Source of the DNA: Sinorhizobium terangae
GTDB lineage: Bacteria; Pseudomonadota; Alphaproteobacteria; Rhizobiales; Rhizobiaceae
Assembly (NCBI RefSeq): GCF_009601505.1
Contig: NZ_WITC01000134.1
Coordinates: forward strand, 1 to 49,195
Length of the DNA: 49,195 nucleotides
Direction: 5' to 3'
The position numbers and the translations under genes were made by a program. Positions within the stretch are counted from its first letter, which is position 1. Every line of letters begins with the position of its first letter. Below are positions 1 to 8,576 of the stretch, one piece after another. The notes under the pieces were generated by a model, which was not told the origin of the DNA, did no database searches, and worked only from the letters and a program-made list of their open reading frames with translations.

Positions 1-1
1 A

Positions 2-70
2 CGCTGTAGCACTTTGAATTGCTGCATGTTTTTATCCTTAAATCGGCTAGGATTTAAGGAAACATGCAGC
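2..70. repeat. RIME-like palindromic intergenic repeat (copy 1)
   Basis: The element starts with a unit reading CGCTGTAGCACTTTGAATTG, followed by a hairpin. The outer arms, 21-31 and 60-70, pair GCTGCATGTTT with AAACATGCAGC. The inner arms, 36-44 and 51-59, pair CCTTAAATC with GATTTAAGG. Related copies lie at 21711, 24520, 34665 and 36877. It sits 7 bp past the stop codon of the minus-strand dctP gene, so it probably folds in that mRNA's 3' end. Assignment to the rhizobial RIME family is from memory of the motif. Confidence 0.7.
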
Positions 71-77
71 AGGGAGA

Positions 78-1082
78 TTACTTGCGGATCTCGGAAAGTT
101 CGGCAAGGACTGCGTCCACGACGTCAGCACCGATCTCGTCCATGTGCTTTTGGTAAACGACCATCGACTTCTCGCGGATGCGGGTCTGTTCTTCGGGAGA
201 CAGGACGTTCACTTCGAGGCCCGCGGCCTTGATCTTCTCCAGCGACTTCTTGTTCAGGTCGCCGATGACCTGACGCTCGACGTCGCGGCCGACAACGGCA
301 CATTCACGAAGGGCCGCCTGCTCTTCCGGGGTGTAAGTGTCGAAGATGGCCTTCGAGAACAGGAAGAGGAACGGCGTGTAGGCGTGGTTGGTCTCGGTGA
401 TGTACTTCTGCACTTCGAAGAACTTCGAGGTGTCGATCGTCACATAGGGGTTTTCCTGGGCATCGATCGTTTTGGTTTCGAGAGCCGAGAACACTTCGCC
501 GAAGGCCATCGGCGTGGCGTTGGCGCCGAGGTTCTGGAAGGTGTCGAGGAAGATGTTGTTCTGCATGACGCGGACCTTCAGGCCCGAGAAGTCTTCCCAC
601 TTCGTGACCGGACGGACGGAGTTCGACAGGTTACGGAAGCCGTTTTCCCAGTAAGCGAGGTTGACGAGACCGACGGCTGCGAGCTTCTCGTCCATCATCT
701 TGCCGAACTTGCCGTCGAGAACCTTGTAGGCTTCCTGGGCATTGGCGAAGAGGAAGGGCAGGTCGAAGACGCCGAGAGCCGGCTCGATGCCGACGAGCGG
801 CGACGACGAGGTCACGACGGCTTCCTGAACGCCCGAACGGAGCGCTTGGGTGGCCTGCAGGTCGCCGCCGAGCGCACCGCCCCAGAAGGCCGTCAGCTTG
901 AGCTTGCCGCCGGACTTTTCGTCGAGGCACTTCTGCATGGCCTCGATACCATTGCCGACCGGGTGGTCGGCGTTGATGCCGTTCGACACACGGATGTTGC
1001 GGTCGTTGAATTCGGCGAATGCCGGAGCCGAAGCCGTGCAGGCGAACGCGATAGCAGTCGTGGCAAGTAGAAGTTTTCTCAT
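78..1082 (-). CDS. TRAP transporter substrate-binding protein, DctP family
   Basis: Periplasmic receptor of a tripartite ATP-independent (TRAP) importer, 334 aa. The first 23 residues are a Sec signal peptide with an AFA cleavage site, followed by the mature DctP fold (for example GLKVRVMQN near the centre). The start was chosen because GGGAGG lies 7 bases before the ATG; reading further upstream runs into the dctM gene in another frame. It is the last gene of FAH-dctQ-dctM-dctP, 50 bp after dctM. TRAP receptors of this type bind organic or sugar acids. Its neighbours suggest an aldonate-type acid, which is an inference. Confidence 0.95.
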   Translation of the reverse strand: MRKLLLATTAIAFACTASAPAFAEFNDRNIRVSNGINADHPVGNGIEAMQKCLDEKSGGKLKLTAFWGGALGGDLQATQALRSGVQEAVVTSSSPLVGIEPALGVFDLPFLFANAQEAYKVLDGKFGKMMDEKLAAVGLVNLAYWENGFRNLSNSVRPVTKWEDFSGLKVRVMQNNIFLDTFQNLGANATPMAFGEVFSALETKTIDAQENPYVTIDTSKFFEVQKYITETNHAYTPFLFLFSKAIFDTYTPEEQAALRECAVVGRDVERQVIGDLNKKSLEKIKAAGLEVNVLSPEEQTRIREKSMVVYQKHMDEIGADVVDAVLAELSEIRK

Positions 1083-1132
1083 AATTATCCTCCCAATGGA
1101 TGGCTGAGTGAGAAGGTTGGTCGTGCTGGCTG

Positions 1133-2410
1133 TCAGTGCAGCCAGCGCGCCGGTACGATGACCAGGTCCGGGAACAGGACCAGGAGAAAGAGCACGATCG
1201 TCTGCGCAGCGAGGAACGGCCACACACCCGCCGTGACCTTTCCGAGCGGGATACGACCGACGCCGCTGACGACGTTGAGAACGACGCCGACCGGCGGGGT
1301 CAGAAGACCGATGCAGTTGTTCATGATGAACAGGACGCCGAAGTAGACCGGGTCGATGCCTGCCTGCTTGATGATCGGCATGAGTACCGGCGTCAGGATC
1401 AGAATCGTCGGCGTCAGGTCCAGAGCGGTGCCGACGATCAGTACCAGGATCATGACAACGAACATCAGCAGGATCGGACGGTCGATCAACGGTTCGATGT
1501 AGCCGGTGATCTCGGCCGGAATGTTCGCGGCGGTGATCAACCAGGCGGAAACGAGCGCGGCGCAGACCAGGAACATGATCACGGACGTCGTCTTTGCCGC
1601 CTGCAGGATCACGCGCGGAAGCTCTTTCCACGTCAGCTCACGGTAAATGAACAGGCCGACGAAGAGGGCGTAGGCCGCGGCGACGACGGCCGCTTCCGTG
1701 GGGGTGACCATGCCCGCCTTGATGCCGCCGAGAATGATGACCGGCATGCCGAGCGCCCAGAGTGCCCGACCGGTCACTTGGAGGCGTTCCTTCATCGACG
1801 CGCGCGGAAGTGCCTCGACCTTGTCCTTGCGCACGACGATCAGCCAGGTGCCGATCAACGCAATGCCCATCATGAGGCCGGGAACGATGCCGGCCATGAA
1901 GAGCTGCGTGATCGAAACGTTGGCGGCGACGCCGAAGACGATGAAGGCCATGGACGGCGGAATGACCGGTGCGATGATGCCGCCAGCGGCGATGAGACCG
2001 GCCGAACGCGGGACATTGTAGCCTGCCTTGGCCATCATCGGGATGAGGATGGCGGCGAGCGCGGCGGTGTCCGCGGCCGCGGAGCCGGAAATGCTGGCCA
2101 TGATCAGCGCGGCGACGATCGCCACGATGCCGAGACCGCCACGAATGTGTCCCACGCAGGCGATGGCGAAATCGATGATCCGGCGCGAAAGGCCGCCGGC
2201 ATTCATCAGCTCGCCCGCCAGAATGAAGAAGGGAATGGCGAGCAGAGTGAAGGTGTCAGCCCCGGCGATCATGTTCTGGGCGATGATCTGGGTGTTGAAC
2301 ATCCCCATGTACCACATGAGCACGACGCCGCAGAACATCAGCGAAAATGCAACCGGCACCCCGATCGCCATGGCTCCCAGCAGGGAACCAACAAAAACGA
2401 AAAGGGTCAT
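1133..2410 (-). CDS. TRAP transporter large permease, DctM family
   Basis: Large membrane subunit of the TRAP importer, 425 aa, the usual length. Successive hydrophobic segments run through the whole protein, with family motifs such as AIPFFILAGELM near residue 60 and ASISGSAAADTAAL near 105. It couples sodium entry to movement of the acid delivered by the periplasmic receptor. Its ATG shares one base with the dctQ stop (TGATG), so the two are translationally coupled. The pairing with dctQ upstream and dctP downstream makes a complete system. Confidence 0.96.
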   Translation of the reverse strand: MTLFVFVGSLLGAMAIGVPVAFSLMFCGVVLMWYMGMFNTQIIAQNMIAGADTFTLLAIPFFILAGELMNAGGLSRRIIDFAIACVGHIRGGLGIVAIVAALIMASISGSAAADTAALAAILIPMMAKAGYNVPRSAGLIAAGGIIAPVIPPSMAFIVFGVAANVSITQLFMAGIVPGLMMGIALIGTWLIVVRKDKVEALPRASMKERLQVTGRALWALGMPVIILGGIKAGMVTPTEAAVVAAAYALFVGLFIYRELTWKELPRVILQAAKTTSVIMFLVCAALVSAWLITAANIPAEITGYIEPLIDRPILLMFVVMILVLIVGTALDLTPTILILTPVLMPIIKQAGIDPVYFGVLFIMNNCIGLLTPPVGVVLNVVSGVGRIPLGKVTAGVWPFLAAQTIVLFLLVLFPDLVIVPARWLH

Positions 2411-2943
2411 CAGCTACGCTCCGCCATCTGTTCGAGAGTGAGGTTTTCGCCAGCGAAAGCCTCGATTTCTTCCTGGGTCACGCGACCGGTAAGGAGACGA
2501 ACAAGACGTTCAAGCGCGATGATCACGCAGCCGGCGCCGGTAAAGAAGCCGATGCCGTAGACGAAGCCCATCGACAGGCCGGTCACAGGCGCCTTCATGC
2601 TCCAGTTGATCGGAAGCTGCTTCCAGGTGCCCCAGAAGAAGATCGCCGAACAGGCGATGATCACCAGATTGCTGAGGATCATGCAGACGATGCGCCCCTT
2701 GCGGCCGAGAGTCGCGACCAGCGATTCGACGCCCAGGTGTCCGTGTTCGCGGAAGGTCACGACGGCGCCGATGAAGGTTACCCAGACGAAGAAGTAGCGC
2801 GCCAGTTCATCCGACACTGTCAGGCCGGAATTCATGGAGTAGCGCATGACGACGTTGACGAAAACCATGACGGCCATCCCCGAAAGAAGGATGATCAGCA
2901 GGATTTCGAGAGCTTTGTAGAATAGATCGATTGGCTTTTGCAC
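2410..2943 (-). CDS. TRAP transporter small permease, DctQ family
   Basis: Small membrane subunit of the TRAP importer, 177 aa, with four predicted transmembrane segments beginning around residue 10. The reading frame stays open upstream, but a GTG at 2943 has GGAGG five bases before it and gives the normal N-terminus (VQKPIDLFYK), so I take GTG as the start. It lies 22 bp after the FAH-family gene and overlaps dctM by one base, so all four genes are probably one transcript. Confidence 0.92.
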   Translation of the reverse strand: MQKPIDLFYKALEILLIILLSGMAVMVFVNVVMRYSMNSGLTVSDELARYFFVWVTFIGAVVTFREHGHLGVESLVATLGRKGRIVCMILSNLVIIACSAIFFWGTWKQLPINWSMKAPVTGLSMGFVYGIGFFTGAGCVIIALERLVRLLTGRVTQEEIEAFAGENLTLEQMAERS

Positions 2944-2965
2944 TCGGTCCTCCCCCGTTCGAAAA

Positions 2966-4132
2966 TTACAAGAGGCCGCGCTTGGCGAGGTTTCGCATGA
3001 GGGCGCCGACCCCGAAGGTCCACTCCGGGCAGGCATCGCAGCGATCAACCCAGTTCACCAGACGCCCGAGCTTCGGCGTCGATATTTCCACCCGGTCGCC
3101 CACTTCGTGCGTGAAGCCTTGTCCGACGCCACGGCGATCCTTCACCGGCGCGAACATGGTGCCGAGGAACAGCACCGCACCGTCCGGATACTGGTGATTG
3201 CGGTTGCGCAGTTGCGACACCAGGTTTTCCGGGCTGCGGCTGATCGCTTCCATCGGGCTTTCACCGGCCATCTCGAAACCGTCCTCGCCCTTGACCAGCA
3301 GCGAGACGCGAACCTTGCGCAGGTCGTCGATCGTGAAGTTCTCATCGAACAGGCGAATGAACGGACCGATCGAGCAGGACGCATTGTTGTCCTTCGCCTT
3401 GCCGAGCAGCAAGGCGGAACGGCCTTCGACATCACGCAGGTTCACGTCGTTGCCGAGCGTGGCGCCGAGGATCGTGCCGTCGGAACGAACTGCGAGCACG
3501 ACTTCTGGCTCGGGATTGTTCCACTGCGAGATCGGATGAATGCCAACCGTGTCGCCACAGCCGACGGACGACATGGGCTGCGACTTGGTGAAGATCTCGG
3601 CGTCGGGGCCGATTCCGACCTCGAGGTACTGCGACCAGAGATTCATGTCCTGCAGCAGCGCCTTGACCTTTGCCGCCTGCTCCGAACCGGCCACGAGACC
3701 GCGCAAGCTGTCGCCGAGCACCGGCGCCAGCCGGTCGCGGATTTCGCGTGCCCGGGAGGAATCGCCCTTGGCCTGCTCCTCGATCACGCGCTCGAGCATG
3801 CTGTCAGCGAAGGTGACGCCAGCCGCCTTGATCGACTGAAGGTCGATCGGTGCCAGAAGTTCGCCCGCCTTGCCGGAGAGGAAATCGTCGAGGGAGCCGA
3901 GATCGGCGAGACCGGTCGCGGATTTCAGCCGGTCGACCAGCCCGTCCTGCTCGAACAGGAAGGAAACGGTGGCGGCGACGGTCGTCAGGTCAAGCAAACG
4001 TCCGTCGCGCAGCAGGACCGGACATGGGCCATCGACGGCCTTCGACCACACACGCCCGACCAGAACGGCCTGCGCTGCGTCTTCCGGCAAAATTCCGGCC
4101 GCGGATAGTGAATGCTTGGAAACCAAGTCCAT
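2966..4132 (-). CDS. fumarylacetoacetate hydrolase (FAH) family protein, probable 2-keto-3-deoxy-acid dehydratase
   Basis: A 388-aa member of the FAH superfamily. The C-terminal half carries the metal-site region (NNPEPEVVLAV about residue 205, then GNDVNLRDVEG). Its length and N-terminal extension resemble Caulobacter XylX-type 2-keto-3-deoxypentonate dehydratases, which make alpha-ketoglutarate semialdehyde. The IlvD/Edd dehydratase in the same cluster would supply such a substrate. The ribosome-binding sequence GGGAGG abuts the ATG with no spacer, so a TTG two codons later (4126) may be the real start. First gene of the TRAP operon, with an operator-like palindrome upstream. The exact substrate cannot be read from sequence. 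Confidence 0.85.
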   Translation of the reverse strand: MDLVSKHSLSAAGILPEDAAQAVLVGRVWSKAVDGPCPVLLRDGRLLDLTTVAATVSFLFEQDGLVDRLKSATGLADLGSLDDFLSGKAGELLAPIDLQSIKAAGVTFADSMLERVIEEQAKGDSSRAREIRDRLAPVLGDSLRGLVAGSEQAAKVKALLQDMNLWSQYLEVGIGPDAEIFTKSQPMSSVGCGDTVGIHPISQWNNPEPEVVLAVRSDGTILGATLGNDVNLRDVEGRSALLLGKAKDNNASCSIGPFIRLFDENFTIDDLRKVRVSLLVKGEDGFEMAGESPMEAISRSPENLVSQLRNRNHQYPDGAVLFLGTMFAPVKDRRGVGQGFTHEVGDRVEISTPKLGRLVNWVDRCDACPEWTFGVGALMRNLAKRGLL

Positions 4133-4180
4133 CCTCCCTTGAATGTCTCCCAGGCAGCGGCCTCCTGCTGCCTTGCCTTA

Positions 4181-4199
4181 TTGTCAGGATGTCTGACAA
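4181..4199. promoter_or_regulatory. candidate GntR operator upstream of FAH-TRAP operon
   Basis: Inverted repeat TTGTCAG-N5-CTGACAA lies 49 bp before the FAH gene start, in the 205-bp gap between the regulator gene and the operon. Its right half, TGTCTGACAAC, resembles TTATCAGACAAC at 6594-6605 in the divergent promoter region of the same cluster. FCD-type GntR regulators commonly bind short palindromes containing TTGTC/GACAA. The link to the adjacent regulator is inference. Confidence 0.55.
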
Positions 4200-4337
4200 C
4201 GCTCCTGAATCGTTTTAGTCGGACTCCGCCGCACTGTCCAGCGTTCAAAATCACGACTTGCTCAAAAAGCCGCCACGCTTGAGACTGTCCTCACAATTTC
4301 CACAGACTCTCGACGATTGGCTTGATCAAATGCGAGC

Positions 4338-5045
4338 TCAATAGGCCTCGAGCGTCAGGTCGAGCCGCCTCGCCGCCCCCAACAGGTGCGCCTTCATCGC
4401 CTCCCTCGCCCGCTTCGGATCCCGGCTGGCAATGGCATCGCGCAAGGCGACGTGCTCCTCGATCGTCACCTCGACGATCTCCTCCAGAACCGCGGCCGCC
4501 CGCGCGGCATTGATCGCCACACTGATGCGCTCCGCGATGAACCCGATGAAGACCGAGAAGTATTCGTTTCCGGTCGCGGCGGCCACCGCGCGGTGAAACG
4601 CAAGGTCGGCGAGGATGCCTTCCGCCGTCCATTTTTCCGCGCCGCTCATGCCGGCGAGCGCTTCGTCGATACGCTGAAGGTCGTCGGCCGTATGGTGCAG
4701 CGCGGCCAGGCCCGCGGCCTCGATCTCCAGCGGCACACGCAACTGAAAGAGATCACGGAAACTTTCGCGGTCGGCGAGCTCATCCTGCTCGATGCGGATC
4801 GGTCGTGCGTGAGGCTCGGTGACGAAGGCACCGACACCCTGGCGCGTCTCCACCAGTCCTTCATTGCGCAGCTGCGCAATCGCCTCACGTACCACGGACC
4901 GGCTCACGCCCAACGCCTTCGCCAGAAAGTGTTCGGTCGGCAGCTTTTCGCCCGGACGCATCCGGCCCTCGGTGATGTCGCGCGCAATCTGACCGGCAAT
5001 GCGCGCCGGCAGATGTTCATTTCGCCTGATATGTCCGAATTCCAT
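4338..5045 (-). CDS. GntR-family transcriptional regulator, FCD (FadR) subfamily
   Basis: Regulator of 235 aa. The winged helix-turn-helix spans about residues 12-80 and includes the GntR signature (PTEHFLAKALGVSRSVVREA). The C-terminal FCD all-helical domain keeps the metal-binding pattern: LADLAFH near 147, EEH near 196 and KAH near 219. Such domains bind small carboxylic or sugar acids. It lies 45 bp behind the FAD-linked dehydrogenase on the same strand and is flanked by catabolic genes, so it most likely controls this cluster through the palindromes at 4181 and 6589. Confidence 0.92.
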   Translation of the reverse strand: MEFGHIRRNEHLPARIAGQIARDITEGRMRPGEKLPTEHFLAKALGVSRSVVREAIAQLRNEGLVETRQGVGAFVTEPHARPIRIEQDELADRESFRDLFQLRVPLEIEAAGLAALHHTADDLQRIDEALAGMSGAEKWTAEGILADLAFHRAVAAATGNEYFSVFIGFIAERISVAINAARAAAVLEEIVEVTIEEHVALRDAIASRDPKRAREAMKAHLLGAARRLDLTLEAY

Positions 5046-5090
5046 CGTCTTTTACGTCCCGCCTCCTCCGCGTCACGTGAGGGTTTTCCA

Positions 5091-6518
5091 TCAATCCCTC
5101 GCGAAACTCAATTGGCAACCGGGGTTCATCCGAAGATCCGGATCGATCGCCGTCTTCGCCGCGGTCAGCAGCTTGCGCCGAACCTCGGTGAGACGCGTGT
5201 CGAAGTCGGATTTCTTCAAGCGACCGATGCCATGCTCGGCACTGATCGAGCCGTGATGGCCGTCGAGCACGTCGTTGATGATCTTCTTCGCCCTGTAGAT
5301 CCGCGCATCGATCTCACTGCGCGGCAGGTCACCCGGCGGCAGCACGTTCAGATGCACGTTGCCGTCGCCGACATGGCCGTAGGAGACGCAGACGCATTCC
5401 GGAAGTGCGTCGTAAACGGCCTTCTCGGCATCACGCACGAAGTCGGCGAGCCGCGACAGCGGAACGGAAACGTCGGTGCGCAAGTGCGGACCGCGCTTGG
5501 CTTGCCCTTCGTTCATGCCCTCGCGGAAAAGCCAGAGATTGCGTGCCTGCGCCTTGGACGTGGCGACCACCCCGTCGACCACGAGACCGTCGCCCATGAC
5601 ACCTTCAAGGAAGCGCTCCATCAGATCCGACACATCGACCAGCCCCGAGCCCGAGATTTCGAGCAGCGCATAGGCCGGGTGGTCGCCCGACATCGGCATG
5701 GCGAGGTCCGGCATCGCCTCGCGCGCCAGCGTGAAGGCGAGCGGCGGCATGAACTCGAAAGCCGACAGGAGGTCGCAGCAGTCGCGGCGGGCACGGCGGT
5801 AGAGCGCGATCACGTCGTCGAGCGAATTCAATCCCAGAAGGGCGGTGACCACCTGATCCGGCATCGGCATCAGCTTCACCGCGACCGCCGTAATGATCCC
5901 GAGCGTACCTTCGGCTCCGATGAACAGTTGCTTCAGATCGATGCCGCGATTGTCCTTGCGCAGCGTCGACAAGCCTTCGAAAACCGAACCGTCGGGCAGG
6001 ACGACTTCCAGCCCCAGCACCAGTTCGCGCGTCATGCCGTAGCGCAGGACATTGATGCCGCCGGCATTGGTGGAGACATTGCCGCCGATTCGGCAGGACC
6101 CCTGCGCACCGAGCGCGAGCGGAAAGAACATTCCGGCTTCCTCGACCTTGTCCTTGAATTCGGAAAGGATAGTGCCCGCCTCGACGACCGCCGAAAAATC
6201 GTCGGCGTCAATCCGGCGGATGGTACTCATGCGCTCGAGGCTGAGCACGACCTGGTTTTCCGGCGCATCCGGCGTCGCACCCAGCACAAGGCCGGTGTTG
6301 CCGCCCTGCGGCACGATCGCGACGCCGAGTTCTGCGCAGACGCGCACCGCCTTCGAGACATCCTCGGTGGAGCGCGGACGAAGGACGGCGATCGCTCCGG
6401 TGGTCACGTCGCCGTGCCAGTCTCGACAATAGCGCTCCATCTCTTTCCCGAGGAGGACCAGGTCTGCCCCGAGGGCGTCCACGAATTTCTGCTGATACGA
6501 CTGGATGCTCACGCTCAC
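5091..6518 (-). CDS. FAD-binding oxidoreductase, D-2-hydroxyacid dehydrogenase/GlcD type
   Basis: A 475-aa flavoprotein of the vanillyl-alcohol-oxidase fold. The N-terminal FAD-binding domain carries PQGGNTG at 70-76 and the GGNVSTNAGG stretch at 145-154. The C-terminal domain has GHVGDGNVHL at 381-390 and SAEHGIG at 426-432, both typical of D-2-hydroxyglutarate/D-lactate dehydrogenases. It would oxidise a D-2-hydroxy acid to the 2-keto acid and pass electrons to a carrier. Start is a GTG with GGAGG five bases upstream; the nearby ATG is followed at once by a stop. Divergent from the denD operon. Confidence 0.9.
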   Translation of the reverse strand: MSVSIQSYQQKFVDALGADLVLLGKEMERYCRDWHGDVTTGAIAVLRPRSTEDVSKAVRVCAELGVAIVPQGGNTGLVLGATPDAPENQVVLSLERMSTIRRIDADDFSAVVEAGTILSEFKDKVEEAGMFFPLALGAQGSCRIGGNVSTNAGGINVLRYGMTRELVLGLEVVLPDGSVFEGLSTLRKDNRGIDLKQLFIGAEGTLGIITAVAVKLMPMPDQVVTALLGLNSLDDVIALYRRARRDCCDLLSAFEFMPPLAFTLAREAMPDLAMPMSGDHPAYALLEISGSGLVDVSDLMERFLEGVMGDGLVVDGVVATSKAQARNLWLFREGMNEGQAKRGPHLRTDVSVPLSRLADFVRDAEKAVYDALPECVCVSYGHVGDGNVHLNVLPPGDLPRSEIDARIYRAKKIINDVLDGHHGSISAEHGIGRLKKSDFDTRLTEVRRKLLTAAKTAIDPDLRMNPGCQLSFARD

Positions 6519-6588
6519 ATGCCCCTCCCGCCCCGGCGCCGACGACCTGTGCGGGACACCAATTATTCTGTTTTCAAACGCATCATAT

Positions 6589-6607
6589 AAGGTTATCAGA
6601 CAACCTT
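6589..6607. promoter_or_regulatory. candidate GntR operator in divergent promoter region
   Basis: Inverted repeat AAGGTT-N7-AACCTT, with TTATCAGACAAC embedded at 6594-6605. It lies in the 163-bp gap between the GTG of the flavoprotein gene (6518, minus) and the ATG of the denD-like gene (6682, plus), so one bound regulator could control both directions. The embedded sequence resembles the right half of the 4181 palindrome. Confidence 0.5.
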
Positions 6608-6681
6608 ACAATGGCTTTTTTCGGTTGAGTGGTGCGCACCTTCGTCGGAAGGTGCGAACGAAAGCATGGAGGAGTAATCAC

Positions 6682-7665
6682 ATGCACATTCTGATCATCG
6701 GCGCCGCCGGCATGGTGGGTCGCAAGCTCACGGCACGTCTTGCAAAGGACGGAAACCTGGACGGCCGCGCCATCGAAGCGATGACGCTGGTCGACGTCGT
6801 CACCCCGGAAGCGCCGGCGGGTTTCACCGGCAAGACGATCCTTGAAACCGTTGACCTTTCGTCTGCCGGCGAAGCCGAGCGCCTCGTTGCCGGACGGCCG
6901 GATGTGATCTTCCACCTCGCCGCCATCGTGTCGGGCGAAGCCGAACTCGACTTCGACAAGGGCTACCGCATCAACCTCGACGGCACCCGTTACCTGTTGG
7001 ACGCGATCCGCATCGCCCACGGCCAGGACGGCTACAAGCCGCGTGTCGTCTTCACCTCGTCGATCGCCGTCTTCGGCGCTCCCCTGCCCTACCCGATCCC
7101 GGACGAGTTCCACACCACGCCGCTGACCAGCTACGGCACCCAGAAGGCGATCTGCGAACTCTTGCTGTCGGACTATTCGCGTCGCGGCTTCTTCGACGGC
7201 ATCGGCATCCGCCTTCCGACCATCTGCATCCGTCCGGGGAAGCCGAACAAGGCTGCCTCCGGCTTCTTCTCCAACATCCTGCGTGAGCCGCTGGTCGGCC
7301 TGGAAGCCGTACTTCCGGTCTCCGAGGACGTCCGCCACTGGCACGCCTCGCCGCGCTCGGCCGTCGGCTTCCTGATTCACGGCGCGACCATCGACGTCGA
7401 AAAGGTCGGCCCGCGCCGCAATCTTTCGATGCCGGGCCTCAGCGCCACCGTCGGCGAACAGATCGAGGCTCTGCGCCGCGTAGCTGGCGAGAAGGCCGTG
7501 TCGCTGATCCGTCGCGAACCCGACGAGATGATCATGCGCATGTGCGCCGGCTGGGCGCCCGGTTTCGAAGCCAAGCGCGCCATCGAACTCGGTTTCACCG
7601 CTGAAAAGTCCTTCGACGAGATCATCAAGGTCCACATCGAGGACGAATTGGGAGGCAAGCTCTGA
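6682..7665 (+). CDS. denD: NAD-dependent epimerase/dehydratase family protein, D-erythronate dehydrogenase-like
   Basis: A 327-aa extended short-chain dehydrogenase. The NAD-binding motif GAAGMVG is at 7-13, TSS at 125-127 and the catalytic YxxxK pair is Tyr151/Lys155. Whole-length appearance matches the DenD family, which oxidises C2 of four-carbon acid sugars. The longer open frame starts upstream, but GGAGGAG lies 7-13 bases before the ATG at 6682. First gene of a tightly coupled plus-strand operon: its TGA shares a base with the next ATG. Function on erythronate itself is not proven here; related uronate dehydrogenases share the fold. Confidence 0.85.
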   Translation: MHILIIGAAGMVGRKLTARLAKDGNLDGRAIEAMTLVDVVTPEAPAGFTGKTILETVDLSSAGEAERLVAGRPDVIFHLAAIVSGEAELDFDKGYRINLDGTRYLLDAIRIAHGQDGYKPRVVFTSSIAVFGAPLPYPIPDEFHTTPLTSYGTQKAICELLLSDYSRRGFFDGIGIRLPTICIRPGKPNKAASGFFSNILREPLVGLEAVLPVSEDVRHWHASPRSAVGFLIHGATIDVEKVGPRRNLSMPGLSATVGEQIEALRRVAGEKAVSLIRREPDEMIMRMCAGWAPGFEAKRAIELGFTAEKSFDEIIKVHIEDELGGKL

Positions 7666-8576
7666 TGACCGCGGAGAAAGCGACCGCGTCCCGGCGCATT
7701 GCCTTTCTCGGCACCGGGCTCATGGGCGCGCCGATGGCGCGCCGCCTGCTGAAGGCAGGTTTTCCCGTCACCGTCTGGAACCGTGACGCCTCCAAGGCCG
7801 AAGCCTTGGCGGCCGATGGCGCAAACATAGCCGCGACGGCCGCCGACGCTGCACGTGATGCCGACATCGTCTTCACCATGCTGAGTGATGGGAACGCGGT
7901 CGGCCAGGTTCTGTTCGAAGCCGGCGTCGCCGATGTGCTGAAGGCCGGCGCGATCGTCGTCGATTCCTCGTCGATCGCCCCGCCGATCGCCCGCGATCAC
8001 GCCGCCCGCCTCGCTGGGGTCAACGTCGCCCACGTCGACGCCCCGGTCTCCGGCGGCGTCGTCGGCGCCGAAGCCGGGACGCTCGCCATCATGGCCGGCG
8101 GCGAGGCCGAGGTTATCGCCGGCCTTACGGACGTCTTTGCCGCGCTTGGCCGCGTCACGCATGTCGGCCCCGCCGGCGCCGGCCAGATCTGCAAGCTGGC
8201 CAACCAGCAGATCGTCGCCATCACGATCGGCGCGGTTGCCGAGGCGATGATCCTCGTGGAAGCCGGCGGCGCGGATCGCGGCAGGTTCCGCGACGCCATT
8301 CGCGGCGGCTTCGCCGAAAGCCGGATTCTTGACCTGCACGGCGCCCGCATGGTGAACCGCACCTTCGCTCCCGGCGGCCCCTCTCGGCTGCAGTTGAAGG
8401 ACCTGGACGCGGTTGCCGCCATGGCCGATCTCCTCAATCTGGAATTGCCGTTGACGGCCATGGTGCGCAGCGAATTCCGTGACTTCGTCGCCGACGGCGG
8501 CGGCGAAAAGGATCACAGCGCGCTTCTATTGCATCTGGAGAAGGTCAACGGCAGCGAACGGAAGGACAATCAATGA
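7665..8576 (+). CDS. NAD(P)-dependent beta-hydroxyacid dehydrogenase (3-hydroxyisobutyrate dehydrogenase/GarR/LtnD superfamily)
   Basis: A 303-aa two-domain dehydrogenase. The Rossmann motif GTGLMG is at 16-21, the substrate loop DAPVSGG at 125-131, and the catalytic lysine is Lys177 in GAGQICKLANQQ. Family members act on tartronate semialdehyde, 3-hydroxyisobutyrate or L-threonate. Coupled to denD by a one-base overlap and to the dehydratase by a four-base ATGA overlap. The neighbours point to an acid-sugar substrate rather than valine breakdown. Confidence 0.9.
   Translation: MTAEKATASRRIAFLGTGLMGAPMARRLLKAGFPVTVWNRDASKAEALAADGANIAATAADAARDADIVFTMLSDGNAVGQVLFEAGVADVLKAGAIVVDSSSIAPPIARDHAARLAGVNVAHVDAPVSGGVVGAEAGTLAIMAGGEAEVIAGLTDVFAALGRVTHVGPAGAGQICKLANQQIVAITIGAVAEAMILVEAGGADRGRFRDAIRGGFAESRILDLHGARMVNRTFAPGGPSRLQLKDLDAVAAMADLLNLELPLTAMVRSEFRDFVADGGGEKDHSALLLHLEKVNGSERKDNQ

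Noticed and set aside
1136..2560. A 474-codon plus-strand frame opposite dctM and dctQ
   Set aside because: Antisense shadow of membrane protein genes, with an Asp/Arg/His-rich translation and no ribosome-binding site.
4386..6590. A 734-codon plus-strand open frame opposite the GntR and flavoprotein genes
   Set aside because: It runs antisense to two well-supported genes, is rich in Arg and His as expected for a GC-rich shadow frame, and shows no family motif.
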